Part shown: positions 1-9,770 of the stretch, in pieces
Position numbering within the stretch: position 1 is the stretch's first letter
Layout of the letters: the number at the start of each line of letters is the position of its first letter
NCBI RefSeq assembly: GCF_013377015.1
Contig: NZ_JACABA010000003.1
Location: 219,510-283,509 of the forward strand
Direction of reading: 5' to 3'
DNA length: 64,000 nucleotides
Source: Rhodopseudomonas sp.
Lineage (GTDB): Bacteria; Pseudomonadota; Alphaproteobacteria; Rhizobiales; Xanthobacteraceae
Translations under genes and position numbers: made by a program
The notes under the pieces: model-generated
What the model was told of the DNA's origin: nothing
The model's input: only the letters and a program-made list of their open reading frames with translations
Databases searched by the model: none

Positions 1-327
1 GGCCGCCGCGCCGACGGCACTTACGGCGTGCTGTGGCTGACGCCCGCGGCCGAGGAAATGACCGAGCAGGATTGGGCGTTTCCGGATGGCCGGTTTCTGG
101 CCTACGTGCTCAGCCCCGCCGAATCCGACGCCACGGCAATCTTCATCGTGTTGAATTCGGCCCTGGACGCGATCACCTTCAGCCTGCCGAAGATGACGGA
201 ATATCAGAGCTGGCATCAGCTGTTCGATACCAGTTCGGAAAGCGTGCGGGCCGCAGCGCTGCCGTCGGGCAGCGAGAGCACCGCGCCGCCGCGATCCGTC
301 CTGGCATTCTCGGGAGCGGCCGATTGA
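1..327 (+). CDS. glgX: Glycogen debranching protein GlgX, C-terminal end (partial)
   Basis: The window opens inside this gene; about 108 C-terminal residues are visible and the frame is open back to base 1. The conserved C-terminal pattern of GlgX isoamylases can be read: a T-Y-G-V-L-W-L-T-P strand, then E-E-M-T-E-Q-D-W and a small terminal beta-domain. GlgX removes alpha-1,6 branches from phosphorylase-trimmed glycogen in the cytoplasm and so supplies linear maltodextrin. The stop codon overlaps the proposed TTG start of treZ, which fits a glgX-treZ-treY operon in which debranched glucan is channelled to trehalose. The catalytic barrel lies outside the window, so the family call rests on the tail and the neighbours. 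Confidence 0.8.
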   Translation, partial: GRRADGTYGVLWLTPAAEEMTEQDWAFPDGRFLAYVLSPAESDATAIFIVLNSALDAITFSLPKMTEYQSWHQLFDTSSESVRAAALPSGSESTAPPRSVLAFSGAAD

Positions 328-2090
328 ACCGGCCGAGCTTCGGACCGCGTCTGACGCAGAACGGCATCGAATTCCGGTTATGGGCACCGAATGCAAAGCG
401 CGTCGATGTCGTCATCGACCACGTGCACCGGATGCAGCGCGGCGACGCCGGCTGGTTCTCCGCCGTAGTCGCCGAAGCGAAGCCCGGCGCGCAATATCGC
501 TTCCGGATTGACGACGCCATCGACGTGCCCGACCCCGCGTCCGGATTTCAGCCGCAGGACGTTGCCGGGCCGAGCGAAGTGGTCGACCACGTCGCCTACC
601 CATGGCGCGCGCAGGACTGGCGTGGCCGGCCGTGGCAGGACACCGTGCTGATCGAAACCCATGTCGGCACGTTCACGCCGCAGGGCACGTACCGCGCCAT
701 GATTGGCAAGCTCGATGAACTGGTTGACACCGGCTTCACCGCGGTGGAACTGATGCCGCTGGCGGATTTTCCGGGCGCGCGCAATTGGGGCTATGACGGC
801 GTGCTGTGGTACGCACCCGACAGCGCCTATGGCCGGCCCAAGGACCTCAAGGCGTTGATCGACGAGGCGCATCTGCGCGGGCTGATGGTGTTTCTCGACG
901 TGGTCTACAATCACTTCGGCCCGGAGGGAAACTATCTCGGGCAATATGCGCCGGGCTTCTTCACCGCGGCGCAGACGCCGTGGGGCAGCGCGATCGACTA
1001 TCGCGTCGCCGAGGTCCGCGCCTTCGCGATCGAGAATGCGTTGTATTGGCTGCGCGACTATCGATTCGACGGGCTGCGGCTTGATGCCGTGCACGCGATT
1101 CCGGATCAGGGCGAGATCCCGATGCTGCACGAGCTCAGCCGCGAGGTCGGCCGGCTCGCGGCGCAGACCAACCGTCACATCCATCTGGTGCTCGAGAACG
1201 ACGACAATCGCGCTACCTTGCTCGATCCGAACGCCGAGCCGCCGCACGGAAACTATCGCGCGCAGTGGAACGACGACTATCACCACGCCTGGCACGTGTT
1301 CCTGACCGGGGAGAACGACGGCTATTATTCCGACTATGCGCCGTCGCCGCTGACTCATTTGGCGCGCGCGCTCGGTTCCGGTTTCGCCTATCAGGGCGAG
1401 CCTTCCGCGCATCGCGGCGGGGCGCCGCGCGGCGAGCCCAGCGGCGCGCTGCCGCCATTGGCGTTCGTCAACTTCCTGCAGAATCACGACCAGATCGGCA
1501 ATCGCCCGCTCGGCGACCGACTGGAAAGCCTCGCTGCGGTCGAGCCGATCGAGGCGGCGCTGGCGATCACGCTGCTGGCGCCGATGGTGCCGATGCTGTT
1601 CATGGGCGAGCAATGGGGATCGCAGGCGTCGTTCCCGTTCTTCTGCGATTTCCAAGGCGATCTCGCCGACGCGGTGCGCAACGGCCGGCGCCGGGAATTC
1701 GCCGGCGCCTATGCCAAATACGGCGACGACATCCCCGACCCGCTCAGCGACGCGGCATTCCGCTCCGCCGTCCTCGACCGGGACGCGCGCCACAGCGCGG
1801 CTGGCCGCCGCCGCCTTCACCTGGTCAAGCAGCTGCTCGCGATCCGCCGCCGCGAGATCGTCCCCCGACTCGCAGGCGCGCGGTTCGGTCGCGCAGCGGT
1901 GCGAGACAACGCGCTGCTGCGGGCCGATTGGAGTTTTGCCAACGGCGCCACGTTGCGTCTCGTCGCCAACCTGTCGGATCAGGAACTCCAGCTCGACCAA
2001 CCGAGCGCCGGCGGAACCAATCTTTGGGGAAACGATTTGCAGGGGGTAATCCCGCCTTGGGCGGTGTCGTGGCGCCTTGAAGAGACCTGA
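324..2090 (+). CDS. treZ: Malto-oligosyltrehalose trehalohydrolase
   Basis: A 588-residue GH13 enzyme that releases free trehalose from the maltooligosyltrehalose made by TreY. An N-terminal E-set/CBM48-like domain (about residues 5-90) comes first, then the alpha-amylase barrel. Visible catalytic regions are D-V-V-Y-N-H-F-G-P-E-G-N (region I), G-L-R-L-D-A-V-H (nucleophile Asp), L-V-L-E-N-D-D-N (acid/base Glu) and F-L-Q-N-H-D-Q-I-G-N (region IV). The length is typical of the family. I place the start at a TTG overlapping the glgX stop, with GGGAG about 7 bases upstream; the frame is open further upstream, but that part is antiphase glgX sequence and not treZ-like. treY follows with a one-base overlap. 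Confidence 0.93.
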   Translation: MNRPSFGPRLTQNGIEFRLWAPNAKRVDVVIDHVHRMQRGDAGWFSAVVAEAKPGAQYRFRIDDAIDVPDPASGFQPQDVAGPSEVVDHVAYPWRAQDWRGRPWQDTVLIETHVGTFTPQGTYRAMIGKLDELVDTGFTAVELMPLADFPGARNWGYDGVLWYAPDSAYGRPKDLKALIDEAHLRGLMVFLDVVYNHFGPEGNYLGQYAPGFFTAAQTPWGSAIDYRVAEVRAFAIENALYWLRDYRFDGLRLDAVHAIPDQGEIPMLHELSREVGRLAAQTNRHIHLVLENDDNRATLLDPNAEPPHGNYRAQWNDDYHHAWHVFLTGENDGYYSDYAPSPLTHLARALGSGFAYQGEPSAHRGGAPRGEPSGALPPLAFVNFLQNHDQIGNRPLGDRLESLAAVEPIEAALAITLLAPMVPMLFMGEQWGSQASFPFFCDFQGDLADAVRNGRRREFAGAYAKYGDDIPDPLSDAAFRSAVLDRDARHSAAGRRRLHLVKQLLAIRRREIVPRLAGARFGRAAVRDNALLRADWSFANGATLRLVANLSDQELQLDQPSAGGTNLWGNDLQGVIPPWAVSWRLEET

Positions 2091-4876
2091 TGCCTGCTGC
2101 CATTCCGATTGCAACCTACCGGATCCAGCTGACGGCCGAATTCGGCTTCGACAAGGCCGCCGCTATCGTCCCCTATCTCAAGGCGCTCGGAATCTCGCAT
2201 CTCTATGCCTCGCCGTTCATGACGGCGCGCAAGGGCAGCACCCACGGCTACGACATCGTCGACCACGCCAAGATCAATCCGGAGCTCGGCGGCGAAGCCG
2301 GCTTCGAACGATTGAGCGACACGCTCAAACAGCACGATCTCGGGCTGATCCTCGACTTCGTGCCCAACCATGTCGGCGTGCATTTCGCCGACAATCCATG
2401 GTGGCTCGACGTGCTGGAATGGGGGCCGGCGTCGCCGCACGCCGCGTCATTCGATATCGACTGGGACATGCTGCCCTACCGCGCCCGCGGCGGCGTATTG
2501 CTGCCGATCATCGGCACCTCCTACGGACGCGCGCTGGAGGGCGGCGAGATCGAGCTGCGCTACGACGCCGCCGACGGCAGTTTTTCGGCGTGGTATTTCG
2601 AGCACCGGCTGCCGATCGCGCCGGAGCGCTACAGCGAGATCCTGCGCACCATCGTCAAGCACGCCGAGGCGGCCGACCTGCCCGCCGGCCGGCAGGTCCT
2701 GGAACTGGCTTCGCGCACCAAGGGGCTGCGCCACCCCAACCGCGCCGAAGCGCCGGGTTTCAAGGCGGCGCTGAAGGCGATCGTCGGCGGCGCCGAGATC
2801 ATCGATCGCGGACTCGACGCCTATCGCGCTGGCGACGGCCGCACCGCGCAGATCCAGTCGCTGCACAATCTGCTGGAGCGGCAGCACTACAAGCCCGGCC
2901 ACTGGCGGCTGGCCTCCAGCGAGATCAACTACCGGCGCTTCTTCGACATCAATACGCTGGCCGGCTTGCGCATCGAGGACGCCGCCACCTTCGACGCGAT
3001 CCACGTGCTGGTGAAGCGGCTGATCGCCGACGACCGGTTGCAGGGATTGCGTCTCGACCACATCGACGGGCTGCGTGACCCCGCGCAATATTTTCAGCGG
3101 CTGCGCCGGCTGGTCCGCGACGCCCAGGGCACGGCGAAGCCGTTCTACACCGTGATCGAGAAGATCCTCGGCGAACACGAAGCGCTGCCCCGCTTCAGCG
3201 GCGTCCACGGCACCACCGGCTATGAGTGGATGAACGTGATCTCGCAGGTGCTGATCGACGCCGAAGGATTGCGGCCGCTCGACGAGGTGTGGCGCCAGAT
3301 CAGCAACGTCGCGCCGCAATTCGAGCCGGTGCTGAAGGAAGCCAAGCGCCGGGTGCTGGAGACTCTGCTGCTCAGCGAGTTCACGGTACTGGCCAAGCTG
3401 CTCGCCCGGATCGCCGGCGGCCACTATTCGACGCGCGACTTCTCCGCCGACAGTCTGCGGCAGGCATTCGAGCTCTATGTCGTGCATTTTCCGGTCTACC
3501 GCACCTATCTGACCGCCGCCGGCCCGACCGCGCTCGATCGGTCGCTGATCGCGCGAACCATCGAAAAGGCGCGCGCCGAATGGTTCGGCGCCGACGAAGG
3601 CATTTTCGACTTTCTGCAGGACGCGCTGACCATGGACCTCAACGAGCCGGGCCGCGCCGCGCACGGCAAACCACGGGTCAGGCGGTTCGCCCTCAAGGTC
3701 CAGCAATTCACCGGGCCGACAATGGCGAAGTCGCTGGAGGATACCGCGTTCTATCGCTATCACCGCCTGCTCGCGCTCAACGAGGTCGGCGGCGATCCGT
3801 CCGCCGGTGCGCTGTCGGTCGGCGCGTTTCACGAGATAATGGCCAAGCGCGCCGCGGAATGGCCGCACGGCATGACCGCCACCGCGACCCACGACACCAA
3901 GCGCGGCGAGGACGCGCGGACACGGCTGCTGGCGCTGTCCGAACTGCCCGGCGAATGGGCCAGCGCGGTGGCGAAATGGAAGATCCTCAACGCACCGCAT
4001 CTGGTGCTGGACGGCGATCGGCGCGCGCCCTCGGCCGCGTTCGAATACATGCTGTATCAGGCCCTGCTCGGCGCCTGGCCGCTGCACGCCGACGAGGCGT
4101 TCGCCGACCGGATCCAGGCCTATGCATTGAAAGCCGGTCGCGAAGGCAAGCAGGAGACCAGCTGGCTCAATCCCAACCTCGCTTATGAAGAAGGCGTTCG
4201 GACTTTCATCGATCGCATTCTCGACCCCGCGCTGTCGGCGCCGTTTCTCGAATCACTGCGCGGCCTGAAGGATCGCGTGGCGCTGCTCGGCGCACTGACC
4301 TCGCTGAGCCAGATCACCCTGAAGGCAACGTTGCCGGGCGTGCCGGATTTCTATCAGGGCACCGAGTTCTGGGATTTCTCGCTGGTCGATCCCGACAACC
4401 GGCGGCCGGTCGATTTCGCCGAACGCGCCGCGGTCCTCGCCGGCCTTGGCGATCCGGATTGGGGCAAGCTCGCCGAAAACTGGACCGACGGCCATGTCAA
4501 GCTGGCCTGGACCCGGCAACTGCTGAGACTTCGCTGCGAGCTGCGCGACGTCTTCACCAGCGGCGATTACCAGCCGCTCGAAGTCACCGGGCCGCATCGC
4601 GATCACGTCATCGCCTTTGCACGACGCCACGACCGCGACGCCGCGATCGTGGTGGTCGGTAAATGTTTCGCGGCGCTGTCGCAGCAAGGCCGGCAATGGC
4701 CGCGCGGCAACGCGTTCGAGGGCGCGGTGGTCATCAAGGGATATGCCGTGGACGGCAATGCCCCAGGTGATCAGTTGCTGCTGTCTGATCTGTTCGCTCA
4801 CCTGCCGGTGGCAGTGCGGCGGGCGCGGGTGACAGCGACAAAGTCCGCGCGACCGCGGCGGACGCCACACAGCTGA
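2090..4876 (+). CDS. treY: Malto-oligosyltrehalose synthase
   Basis: A 928-residue GH13 enzyme that isomerises the reducing-end alpha-1,4 bond of maltodextrin to alpha,alpha-1,1, the first step of the TreY-TreZ trehalose route. The N-terminus P-I-A-T-Y-R-I-Q-L is the family hallmark. Catalytic segments include I-L-D-F-V-P-N-H-V-G near residue 88, L-R-L-D-H-I-D-G-L near 325 and Y-T-V-I-E-K-I-L near 355; a late segment reads T-A-T-H-D-T-K-R-G-E-D. The ATG shares its A with the treZ stop (TGATG), so translation is probably coupled. Trehalose made this way is an osmotic and desiccation protectant. The basic C-terminal tail is not recognised. Confidence 0.95.
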   Translation: MPAAIPIATYRIQLTAEFGFDKAAAIVPYLKALGISHLYASPFMTARKGSTHGYDIVDHAKINPELGGEAGFERLSDTLKQHDLGLILDFVPNHVGVHFADNPWWLDVLEWGPASPHAASFDIDWDMLPYRARGGVLLPIIGTSYGRALEGGEIELRYDAADGSFSAWYFEHRLPIAPERYSEILRTIVKHAEAADLPAGRQVLELASRTKGLRHPNRAEAPGFKAALKAIVGGAEIIDRGLDAYRAGDGRTAQIQSLHNLLERQHYKPGHWRLASSEINYRRFFDINTLAGLRIEDAATFDAIHVLVKRLIADDRLQGLRLDHIDGLRDPAQYFQRLRRLVRDAQGTAKPFYTVIEKILGEHEALPRFSGVHGTTGYEWMNVISQVLIDAEGLRPLDEVWRQISNVAPQFEPVLKEAKRRVLETLLLSEFTVLAKLLARIAGGHYSTRDFSADSLRQAFELYVVHFPVYRTYLTAAGPTALDRSLIARTIEKARAEWFGADEGIFDFLQDALTMDLNEPGRAAHGKPRVRRFALKVQQFTGPTMAKSLEDTAFYRYHRLLALNEVGGDPSAGALSVGAFHEIMAKRAAEWPHGMTATATHDTKRGEDARTRLLALSELPGEWASAVAKWKILNAPHLVLDGDRRAPSAAFEYMLYQALLGAWPLHADEAFADRIQAYALKAGREGKQETSWLNPNLAYEEGVRTFIDRILDPALSAPFLESLRGLKDRVALLGALTSLSQITLKATLPGVPDFYQGTEFWDFSLVDPDNRRPVDFAERAAVLAGLGDPDWGKLAENWTDGHVKLAWTRQLLRLRCELRDVFTSGDYQPLEVTGPHRDHVIAFARRHDRDAAIVVVGKCFAALSQQGRQWPRGNAFEGAVVIKGYAVDGNAPGDQLLLSDLFAHLPVAVRRARVTATKSARPRRTPHS

Positions 4877-5268
4877 GAGCCTGACTCAAAGAGTGATCAA
4901 TAGAATCAGGCCTTCAAGTTCGTCATTGCGAGGAGCTCTTGCGACGAAGCAATCCAGTCTTTGCTTGGCTCCGCTGGATTGCTTCGCTTTCGGACGGCGC
5001 TTCGCGCCGGCCTCGGCTCGCATTGACGGCTGCTGTTTCAGTCAGGCTCCAAGACCCCAAAAACAAGGCCGCCCGGGATCGATGGCCGGACGGCCTGGCG
5101 GCATCGTGCCGACTCGGGATCGGTTCCCTCCTCCGCACGCCAAGGCTTCCAGAAATCTATTACCTCGATCTTAAAGTCGGCTCGCGACGCACCGCGTGAG
5201 ACTACCTGCTGCATAGCAACATGTTAGTTGCGCTGATTCATGCCGCAACGCACCAGGACACCCCATCG
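4877..5268. other. Gene-free stretch after treY with palindromic repeat
   Basis: About 390 bases between treY and the convergent polyhydroxyalkanoate-system gene. Short open frames occur on both strands, but none has a ribosome site or recognisable protein features. The first part carries an inverted repeat of the kind dispersed through Bradyrhizobiaceae genomes, annotated separately. I see no other signal. Confidence 0.6.
4919..5035. repeat. Dispersed palindromic intergenic repeat
   Basis: A unit beginning GTTCGTCATTGCGAGGAGC contains a perfect 13-base inverted repeat: CGAAGCAATCCAG at 4945-4957 and its reverse complement at 4974-4986, with a 16-base loop. A GC-rich tail with TTCGGACGGCGCTTCGCGCC follows. 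From general knowledge, CGTCATTGCGAG...GAAGCAATCCAG units are common in intergenic DNA of this family; the copy number here was not checked. It could also act as a transcription end for treY. Confidence 0.75.
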
Positions 5269-5577
5269 TCACTTCTTCTCAAGTAACAGATGGCCTCGGC
5301 TCTTGATCGCCTGCTGCGCCACTTCGGCGAATTTCTGCAGCAGCCACGGCAGCGTCACCTCGACCCGGACGTGATCCTCGGCGACGTCAAGATGCCCGAT
5401 CGCGGCCTGGCCCAGCGCGCGAATCCGAAACATCATGCGATCGCCGTCCCAGCGCTCTTCATCGACTTTCAGCACCGGAACGCTCGCCGCCGCGCGCGCC
5501 AATCCGGTCTTGAGCCGACGCGCCGCCTCGGCGCGACCGAGCCGGTGTGGAATTGAAACGACAAGCGGAGCTGACAT
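5269..5577 (-). CDS. Polyhydroxyalkanoic acid system family protein
   Basis: A 102-residue protein starting M-S-A-P-L-V-V-S-I-P-H-R-L-G-R-A-E-A, the hallmark of the small family often annotated as polyhydroxyalkanoate granule-associated or system protein. The rest alternates basic helix and beta strands (R-M-M-F-R-I-R-A-L-G-Q, then H-V-R-V-E-V-T-L-P-W-L-L) and ends lysine-rich. I chose the ATG at 5577 because AGGAAG sits five bases upstream; the frame extends 32 codons further but that part is not family-like. Its biochemical role is not established, and no phaC, phaA or phasin gene is nearby. Confidence 0.75.
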   Translation of the reverse strand: MSAPLVVSIPHRLGRAEAARRLKTGLARAAASVPVLKVDEERWDGDRMMFRIRALGQAAIGHLDVAEDHVRVEVTLPWLLQKFAEVAQQAIKSRGHLLLEKK

Positions 5578-5757
5578 CCCGGCTTCCTTCTGTGTGCCAA
5601 CGACTTTACGCCCTGCGCAATGTAAGTCGGCATCGTCAAAAAAACAGAGGTTGAGGTACTCAGCTGGGTTCACGAAATGGAACTTTTCGAGATTTGGTTC
5701 GTTTTCGCGATTGTACGGCGGGGCATTTGCGCGAACCGTCGGGTTGAGGAGAGTTCT

Positions 5758-5922
5758 ATGTCACTCGGTACGATCATTCTGATCATTCTCGTCATCGCCC
5801 TGCTTGGCGGTTTCAGCGGCGTCGGCGGCGGGCCGTTTTATGGCACCGGCTATTATGGCGGCGGCGGCCTCGGCCTGGTCATCGTCATAATTCTGATCCT
5901 GGTGCTGCTCGGCAAACTCTGA
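5758..5922 (+). CDS. DUF3309 small membrane protein
   Basis: A 54-residue peptide with two hydrophobic segments (S-L-G-T-I-I-L-I-I-L-V-I-A-L-L-G-G near the N-terminus and L-G-L-V-I-V-I-I-L-I-L-V-L-L-G-K-L at the C-terminus) joined by a glycine/tyrosine-rich linker (Y-G-T-G-Y-Y-G-G-G-G). This is the architecture of DUF3309 proteins, short inner-membrane peptides of unknown function common in Rhizobiales. The start at 5758 is preceded by GAGGAGAG. It converges on ligD with a five-base gap. Function unknown. Confidence 0.8.
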   Translation: MSLGTIILIILVIALLGGFSGVGGGPFYGTGYYGGGGLGLVIVIILILVLLGKL

Positions 5923-5927
5923 TCGAT

Positions 5928-8561
5928 TCAACTCCCGCTGGAGGCGAGCTTGTCGATCGCCGCCTTCAGCGGGGCTGATGCTTCACCATAGCCCACCCAC
6001 GGTTTTGTTCTCGCAAGCAGCGCGGCCACGGCGCCAATTGTGTAGCGTTGGGGATCTAGCCCGTTCTTCACCTGCGGCCACGTTAGCGGCATCGACACGG
6101 TCGCCCGCTCGCGGGCGCGCGGCGACAACACCGCCACCGCCGTCGCCATCCGGTCGTTGCGCAGATAGTCGAGGAAGATTTTTCCGCCGCGCTGCTTCTT
6201 CGACATGTTGAGCAGATAGCGCTCCGGGCTGTCGCTCGCCATCTGCTGGCAGACCGCTTGCGCGAACGCCTTGGCCTGTTTCCAGTCGACCTTGTCCTTC
6301 GCTGTCGCTCGCAGCGGCGTCACCACATGCAGCCCCTTGCCGCCGGTGGTCTTGCAGAAACCTTCGAGACCAAGACCCGTAAGCCGTTCGCGCAGCTCGC
6401 GCGCCGCCGCGATGACCGCGGCGAAATCGACGTCCGGCGCGGGATCGAGATCGAACACCAGCCGTCCTGGCGTCTCCGGCTGGCCCGGCGCGCAATTCCA
6501 CGGATGCAGTTCGAGGCCGCCGATCTGCGCCACCGCGGCGAGGCCCTCGATCCGATCGATCTGCAAATACGGTTTGCGATCGCCCGACACCTTGACCAGC
6601 TCCAGCAAGTTAGATGTGCCGGGCATGGCGTGGCGCTGGAAGAATTGCTGCCCCTCGATGCCGTCCGGCGCGCGCACGATCGAACAGGGCCGGCCCTTGA
6701 TGTGCGGCATCATCCATTCGCCCACCGCCGCGAAGTAGTTCGCCAGATCGAGCTTGGTGACGGCCTCGCTGCCGCCGCTGGAGGGCCACAGCTCCTTGTC
6801 GGGTTTCGAGATCACCACGCCCATCACCTCGGCGGCGCGTGCTGCGCCAGTCCGAACAGCGGCGAGTGCTCGCGCAGGCGCCTTACGCGCCGCCGGTTGG
6901 GCGATGGCGGTCTTGACCGGCGTTTCGGCTTCGACCTCCTCGGCCGGCTTGTCCAGCCGCAGCCCCTTGAACGCCGCCTGCCGCACCATGCCGGCGCCGG
7001 TGAAGCCCGCGAATTCGATCTCGGCCACCAGCTCCGGCCGGACCCAGTGCACGTCGCTGGCCTTGCGCGGCGCATTGCCGCCGCCGAATGGATTGTCCTT
7101 GGACGCCGCGGCTTTCAGCGCCGGCATGATGCGCTTCACCGTGTCCTGGCCGAAGCCGGTGCCGACGATTCCCACATAGGCCAGATGATCGCCGCGATGC
7201 ACGCCGACCAGCAGCGAACGGAATTTGCCGGCGGTCGTCTTCCAGCCGCCGATCACTACCTCATGGCCGGCGCGGCATTTCGCCTTGGTCCAGCTCTCGC
7301 TGCGGCCGGAGCGATACGGCGCCGCCAGCTTCTTCGACACGATACCTTCCAGCGACAGCTTGCAGGCCGATTGCAGGATGGCGTCGCCGCCGCTCTCGAA
7401 ATGCGGGACGTAGCGGATCAGTCCTTCCTTGCGCCGGCCGCACGCGGCCTTGAGCAAATCGTGCAGCCGCTGCTTGCGCTCGGACAGCGGCAGCCGCCGC
7501 AAATCCTCGCCGTCGGCATAAAGCAAGTCGAACGCAAAGCAGATCAGATTGTCGGTGGCGCCGTCAGAGAGCGCTGCCTGCAAGGCAGCGAAATCCGGAT
7601 GCCCGTCATGATCGAGCGCGACGATCTCGCTGTCGATGATGGCGTCGGGCAGGCCGGCGGCTTCGTCGGCGATCGCGCGAAATTTTCCGGTCCAGTCCAG
7701 CCCCTTGCGGGTCTTCAGCGTCGCCTTGCCATTCTCGACCCGGAGCTGCATCCGGTAGCCGTCGAACTTGATCTCATGGCCCCAGCCCTCGCCATTGGGT
7801 GGCCGCTCGACCGGCGTGCATAATTGCGGCGCGATGAAATCCGGCATCGCCGCGCCCGCGGACTTGCGCTTTGGCTTCGCCGCCGCGCGCGCCTCTGCGG
7901 CCGCACCCTGACGCGAATCCCACACCGCATCGGCCTTGGCGCGGGCCGCCCGCGCGGTGATGAACGGCTTTGGCGCGCGGCCCTTGCCGGCAGCGATGTC
8001 GGCCATCGTCCGACCGGAGGCGACCGAGCGATCCTCCGCCAGGATCGCTTCGCCGTTGCCGTCGCGGGCGTAGTCGTCGCGATGCTTGATCAGCAACCAG
8101 TTGGTGCGCTTCCCGCCGTTACGGTCGCGGCGCATCCGCACCAACACCCAGCCGCCATGCAGCTTCTCGCCGTGCAGGGTGAACTTCAGATCGCCGTTCT
8201 TGAAGCCGCGCGCGGGATCGTCGCACTCCCAGGTGCCGCGGTCCCACAGCTGCACCGTGCCGCCGCCATATTGCCCCTTCGGGATTGTGCCTTCGAAATC
8301 GCCGTAATCGAGCGGATGGTCCTCGACCTCGACCGCCAGCCGCTTGTCGGCCGGATCGAGCGACGGCCCGCGCGTCACCGCCCAGGACTTGAACACGCCG
8401 TCGAATTCCAGCCGCAGATCGTAATGCAGCCGTGTCGCGTCATGCTTCTGGATCACGAACCGCCGCTGTGTCGACGGCGCCACCGCGACGTCGCCGCGGG
8501 GCTCCGCGGTCCGGGCGAAATCGCGCTTGTTGCGGTACAGCGTCAGCTTCTTCAGGGCCAC
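5928..8561 (-). CDS. ligD: Multifunctional non-homologous end-joining DNA ligase D
   Basis: An 877-residue LigD with domain order phosphoesterase - ligase - polymerase. The N-terminal 3'-phosphoesterase (about residues 30-150) shows [15 protein letters not shown] and V-E-D-H-P-L-D-Y. The ATP-dependent ligase (about 240-540) has H-E-I-K-F-D-G-Y-R with the adenylated lysine near 265. The primase-like polymerase (about 590 to end) has L-V-F-D-L-D-P. In bacterial NHEJ it works with Ku to process and seal double-strand breaks. I prefer the GTG at 8561, whose product starts like known LigD and which has AGGA six bases upstream; an in-frame ATG at 8582 is the alternative. No ku gene is in the window. 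Confidence 0.93.
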   Translation of the reverse strand: MALKKLTLYRNKRDFARTAEPRGDVAVAPSTQRRFVIQKHDATRLHYDLRLEFDGVFKSWAVTRGPSLDPADKRLAVEVEDHPLDYGDFEGTIPKGQYGGGTVQLWDRGTWECDDPARGFKNGDLKFTLHGEKLHGGWVLVRMRRDRNGGKRTNWLLIKHRDDYARDGNGEAILAEDRSVASGRTMADIAAGKGRAPKPFITARAARAKADAVWDSRQGAAAEARAAAKPKRKSAGAAMPDFIAPQLCTPVERPPNGEGWGHEIKFDGYRMQLRVENGKATLKTRKGLDWTGKFRAIADEAAGLPDAIIDSEIVALDHDGHPDFAALQAALSDGATDNLICFAFDLLYADGEDLRRLPLSERKQRLHDLLKAACGRRKEGLIRYVPHFESGGDAILQSACKLSLEGIVSKKLAAPYRSGRSESWTKAKCRAGHEVVIGGWKTTAGKFRSLLVGVHRGDHLAYVGIVGTGFGQDTVKRIMPALKAAASKDNPFGGGNAPRKASDVHWVRPELVAEIEFAGFTGAGMVRQAAFKGLRLDKPAEEVEAETPVKTAIAQPAARKAPARALAAVRTGAARAAEVMGVVISKPDKELWPSSGGSEAVTKLDLANYFAAVGEWMMPHIKGRPCSIVRAPDGIEGQQFFQRHAMPGTSNLLELVKVSGDRKPYLQIDRIEGLAAVAQIGGLELHPWNCAPGQPETPGRLVFDLDPAPDVDFAAVIAAARELRERLTGLGLEGFCKTTGGKGLHVVTPLRATAKDKVDWKQAKAFAQAVCQQMASDSPERYLLNMSKKQRGGKIFLDYLRNDRMATAVAVLSPRARERATVSMPLTWPQVKNGLDPQRYTIGAVAALLARTKPWVGYGEASAPLKAAIDKLASSGS

Positions 8562-8701
8562 GGCAGTTCCTAACCACGACATTGTCGAGTTCGCGCACCT
8601 GCCGCCATCTTGCCGCCCGGCGCCAAAATCCGCAAAGACAACCAACTCAATGGCCAAAAATGGCGATGGTTCCCCACTGAGCCAGCGCCGAGAACTCGGC
8701 T

Positions 8702-8929
8702 TCAGCGATCTGTCTTCTCGATCAGAAACACGATGGTCTGCGCGGCGCGCGTGATCTCGACCCGATCGCCTGTTTCGCGCACCAGATTCGGAATATCGAT
8801 CGCCGACAGCGGATCGGTGCAATGCACCTCGAGACGGTCGCCGCCGCGCAGCGTCTTCAGCGCCTTGCGGGTTTTCAGTACCGGCAGCGGACATTTCAAT
8901 CCGGTCAGATCGAGCTTGGTGGTGGCCAT
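8702..8929 (-). CDS. TusA/SirA-family sulfur carrier protein
   Basis: A 75-residue protein with the TusA signature [10 protein letters not shown] (C-P-x-P, Cys near residue 13) and the family ending in which beta strands follow D-P-L-S-A-I-D-I-P. TusA-like proteins carry persulfide sulfur for tRNA thiolation, molybdenum-cofactor maturation or formate dehydrogenase activation. It is divergent from mobA, so a role in molybdoenzyme maturation is plausible but inferred. An in-frame ATG at 8971, with GAGG eight bases ahead, would add 14 residues; I chose 8929 because the product then matches the family's usual start. Confidence 0.83.
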   Translation of the reverse strand: MATTKLDLTGLKCPLPVLKTRKALKTLRGGDRLEVHCTDPLSAIDIPNLVRETGDRVEITRAAQTIVFLIEKTDR

Positions 8930-9039
8930 GGCGGCGACGATGGCGAAGCCGCCCGGCAGCGTCAATCGCATTGGCGCGGCCTCGTCCTTATTGCGTAGAA
9001 TGGCCGACCGAAGCAGCCGCATGCCATGGACCCGAACCG

Positions 9040-9666
9040 ATGCCCGACCATCCCGCCATTCCCGCTGTGATTCTCGCCGGCGGCCTCGCGCGGCGGATGG
9101 GTGGCGGCGACAAGCCGCTGCAAACCATCGCCGGCCGTAGCCTGCTCGATCGCGTGATCGCGCGGCTGGCGCCGCAATGCGACGGAATGGTGCTGAATGC
9201 GAACGGCGACCCGGCGCGGTTTGCTGCATTCGGCCTGCCGATCGTCGCCGATAGCATCGCGGGATTCGCCGGCCCGCTCGCCGGCATCCTCGCCGGGCTT
9301 GACTGGAGCGCGGCGAACCGGCCCGACGCCGACTGGATGCTGAGCGCGCCAGCGGATTGCCCGTTCCTGCCGCGCGATCTGGTGACGCGGCTGCACCAGG
9401 CAAGGGTCGCGCAGAACGCCCGGCTTGCGGTCGCGGCCTCGGCCGGACAATCGCATCCGGTGATCGGTTTGTGGGAGGTCAGCTTGCGCGACGAACTGCG
9501 CCACGCGCTGGTGGCCGAGGACATCCGCAAGGTCGGCCGCTTCATCGCCCGCTATCCGCTCGCCACGGTGGACTGGCCGGCCGATCCGATCGACCCGTTC
9601 TTCAACGCCAACACGATGAACGACGTCGCCGAAGCGGAGCGGCTGGCGGAGCTGGATGAAGGGTGA
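9040..9666 (+). CDS. mobA: Molybdenum cofactor guanylyltransferase
   Basis: A 208-residue nucleotidyltransferase that joins GMP to molybdopterin to give the guanine dinucleotide form of the cofactor. The N-terminal motif [18 protein letters not shown] binds GTP. Further family features are A-P-A-D-C-P-F-L-P (metal-binding Asp), S-H-P-V-I-G-L-W and the ending F-F-N-A-N-T-M-N-D. The ATG at 9040 gives the usual length; no strong ribosome site is visible. It diverges from the TusA-like gene. No moa, mob or molybdoenzyme genes are adjacent, though a molybdate-type binding protein lies 50 kb away. Confidence 0.93.
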   Translation: MPDHPAIPAVILAGGLARRMGGGDKPLQTIAGRSLLDRVIARLAPQCDGMVLNANGDPARFAAFGLPIVADSIAGFAGPLAGILAGLDWSAANRPDADWMLSAPADCPFLPRDLVTRLHQARVAQNARLAVAASAGQSHPVIGLWEVSLRDELRHALVAEDIRKVGRFIARYPLATVDWPADPIDPFFNANTMNDVAEAERLAELDEG

Positions 9667-9735
9667 CGGCTCGGGGATTCTCAGAATGCCGGGATCGCCT
9701 GGCCATCCTTTGTTGAGCCCCGGCGCCAGAATTCT

Positions 9736-9755
9736 CCCTCCCCTTGCGGGGAGGG
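9736..9755. terminator. Hairpin between convergent genes
   Basis: CCCTCCCC and GGGGAGGG form a perfect eight-base stem with a four-base loop (TTGC on plus, GCAA on minus) between the end of mobA and the end of the crotonase gene. It has no T-run, so it may be a repeat of the CCCTCTCCCC family rather than a true terminator. Confidence 0.4.
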
Positions 9756-9770
9756 TCGACACAGTGGGGC

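Noticed and set aside
378-2114. Long minus-strand open frame of 578 codons opposite treZ
   Set aside because: It is antisense to a gene with all catalytic motifs intact; its composition (Arg, Val, Gln, His) is typical of antisense frames in GC-rich DNA and no domain is seen.
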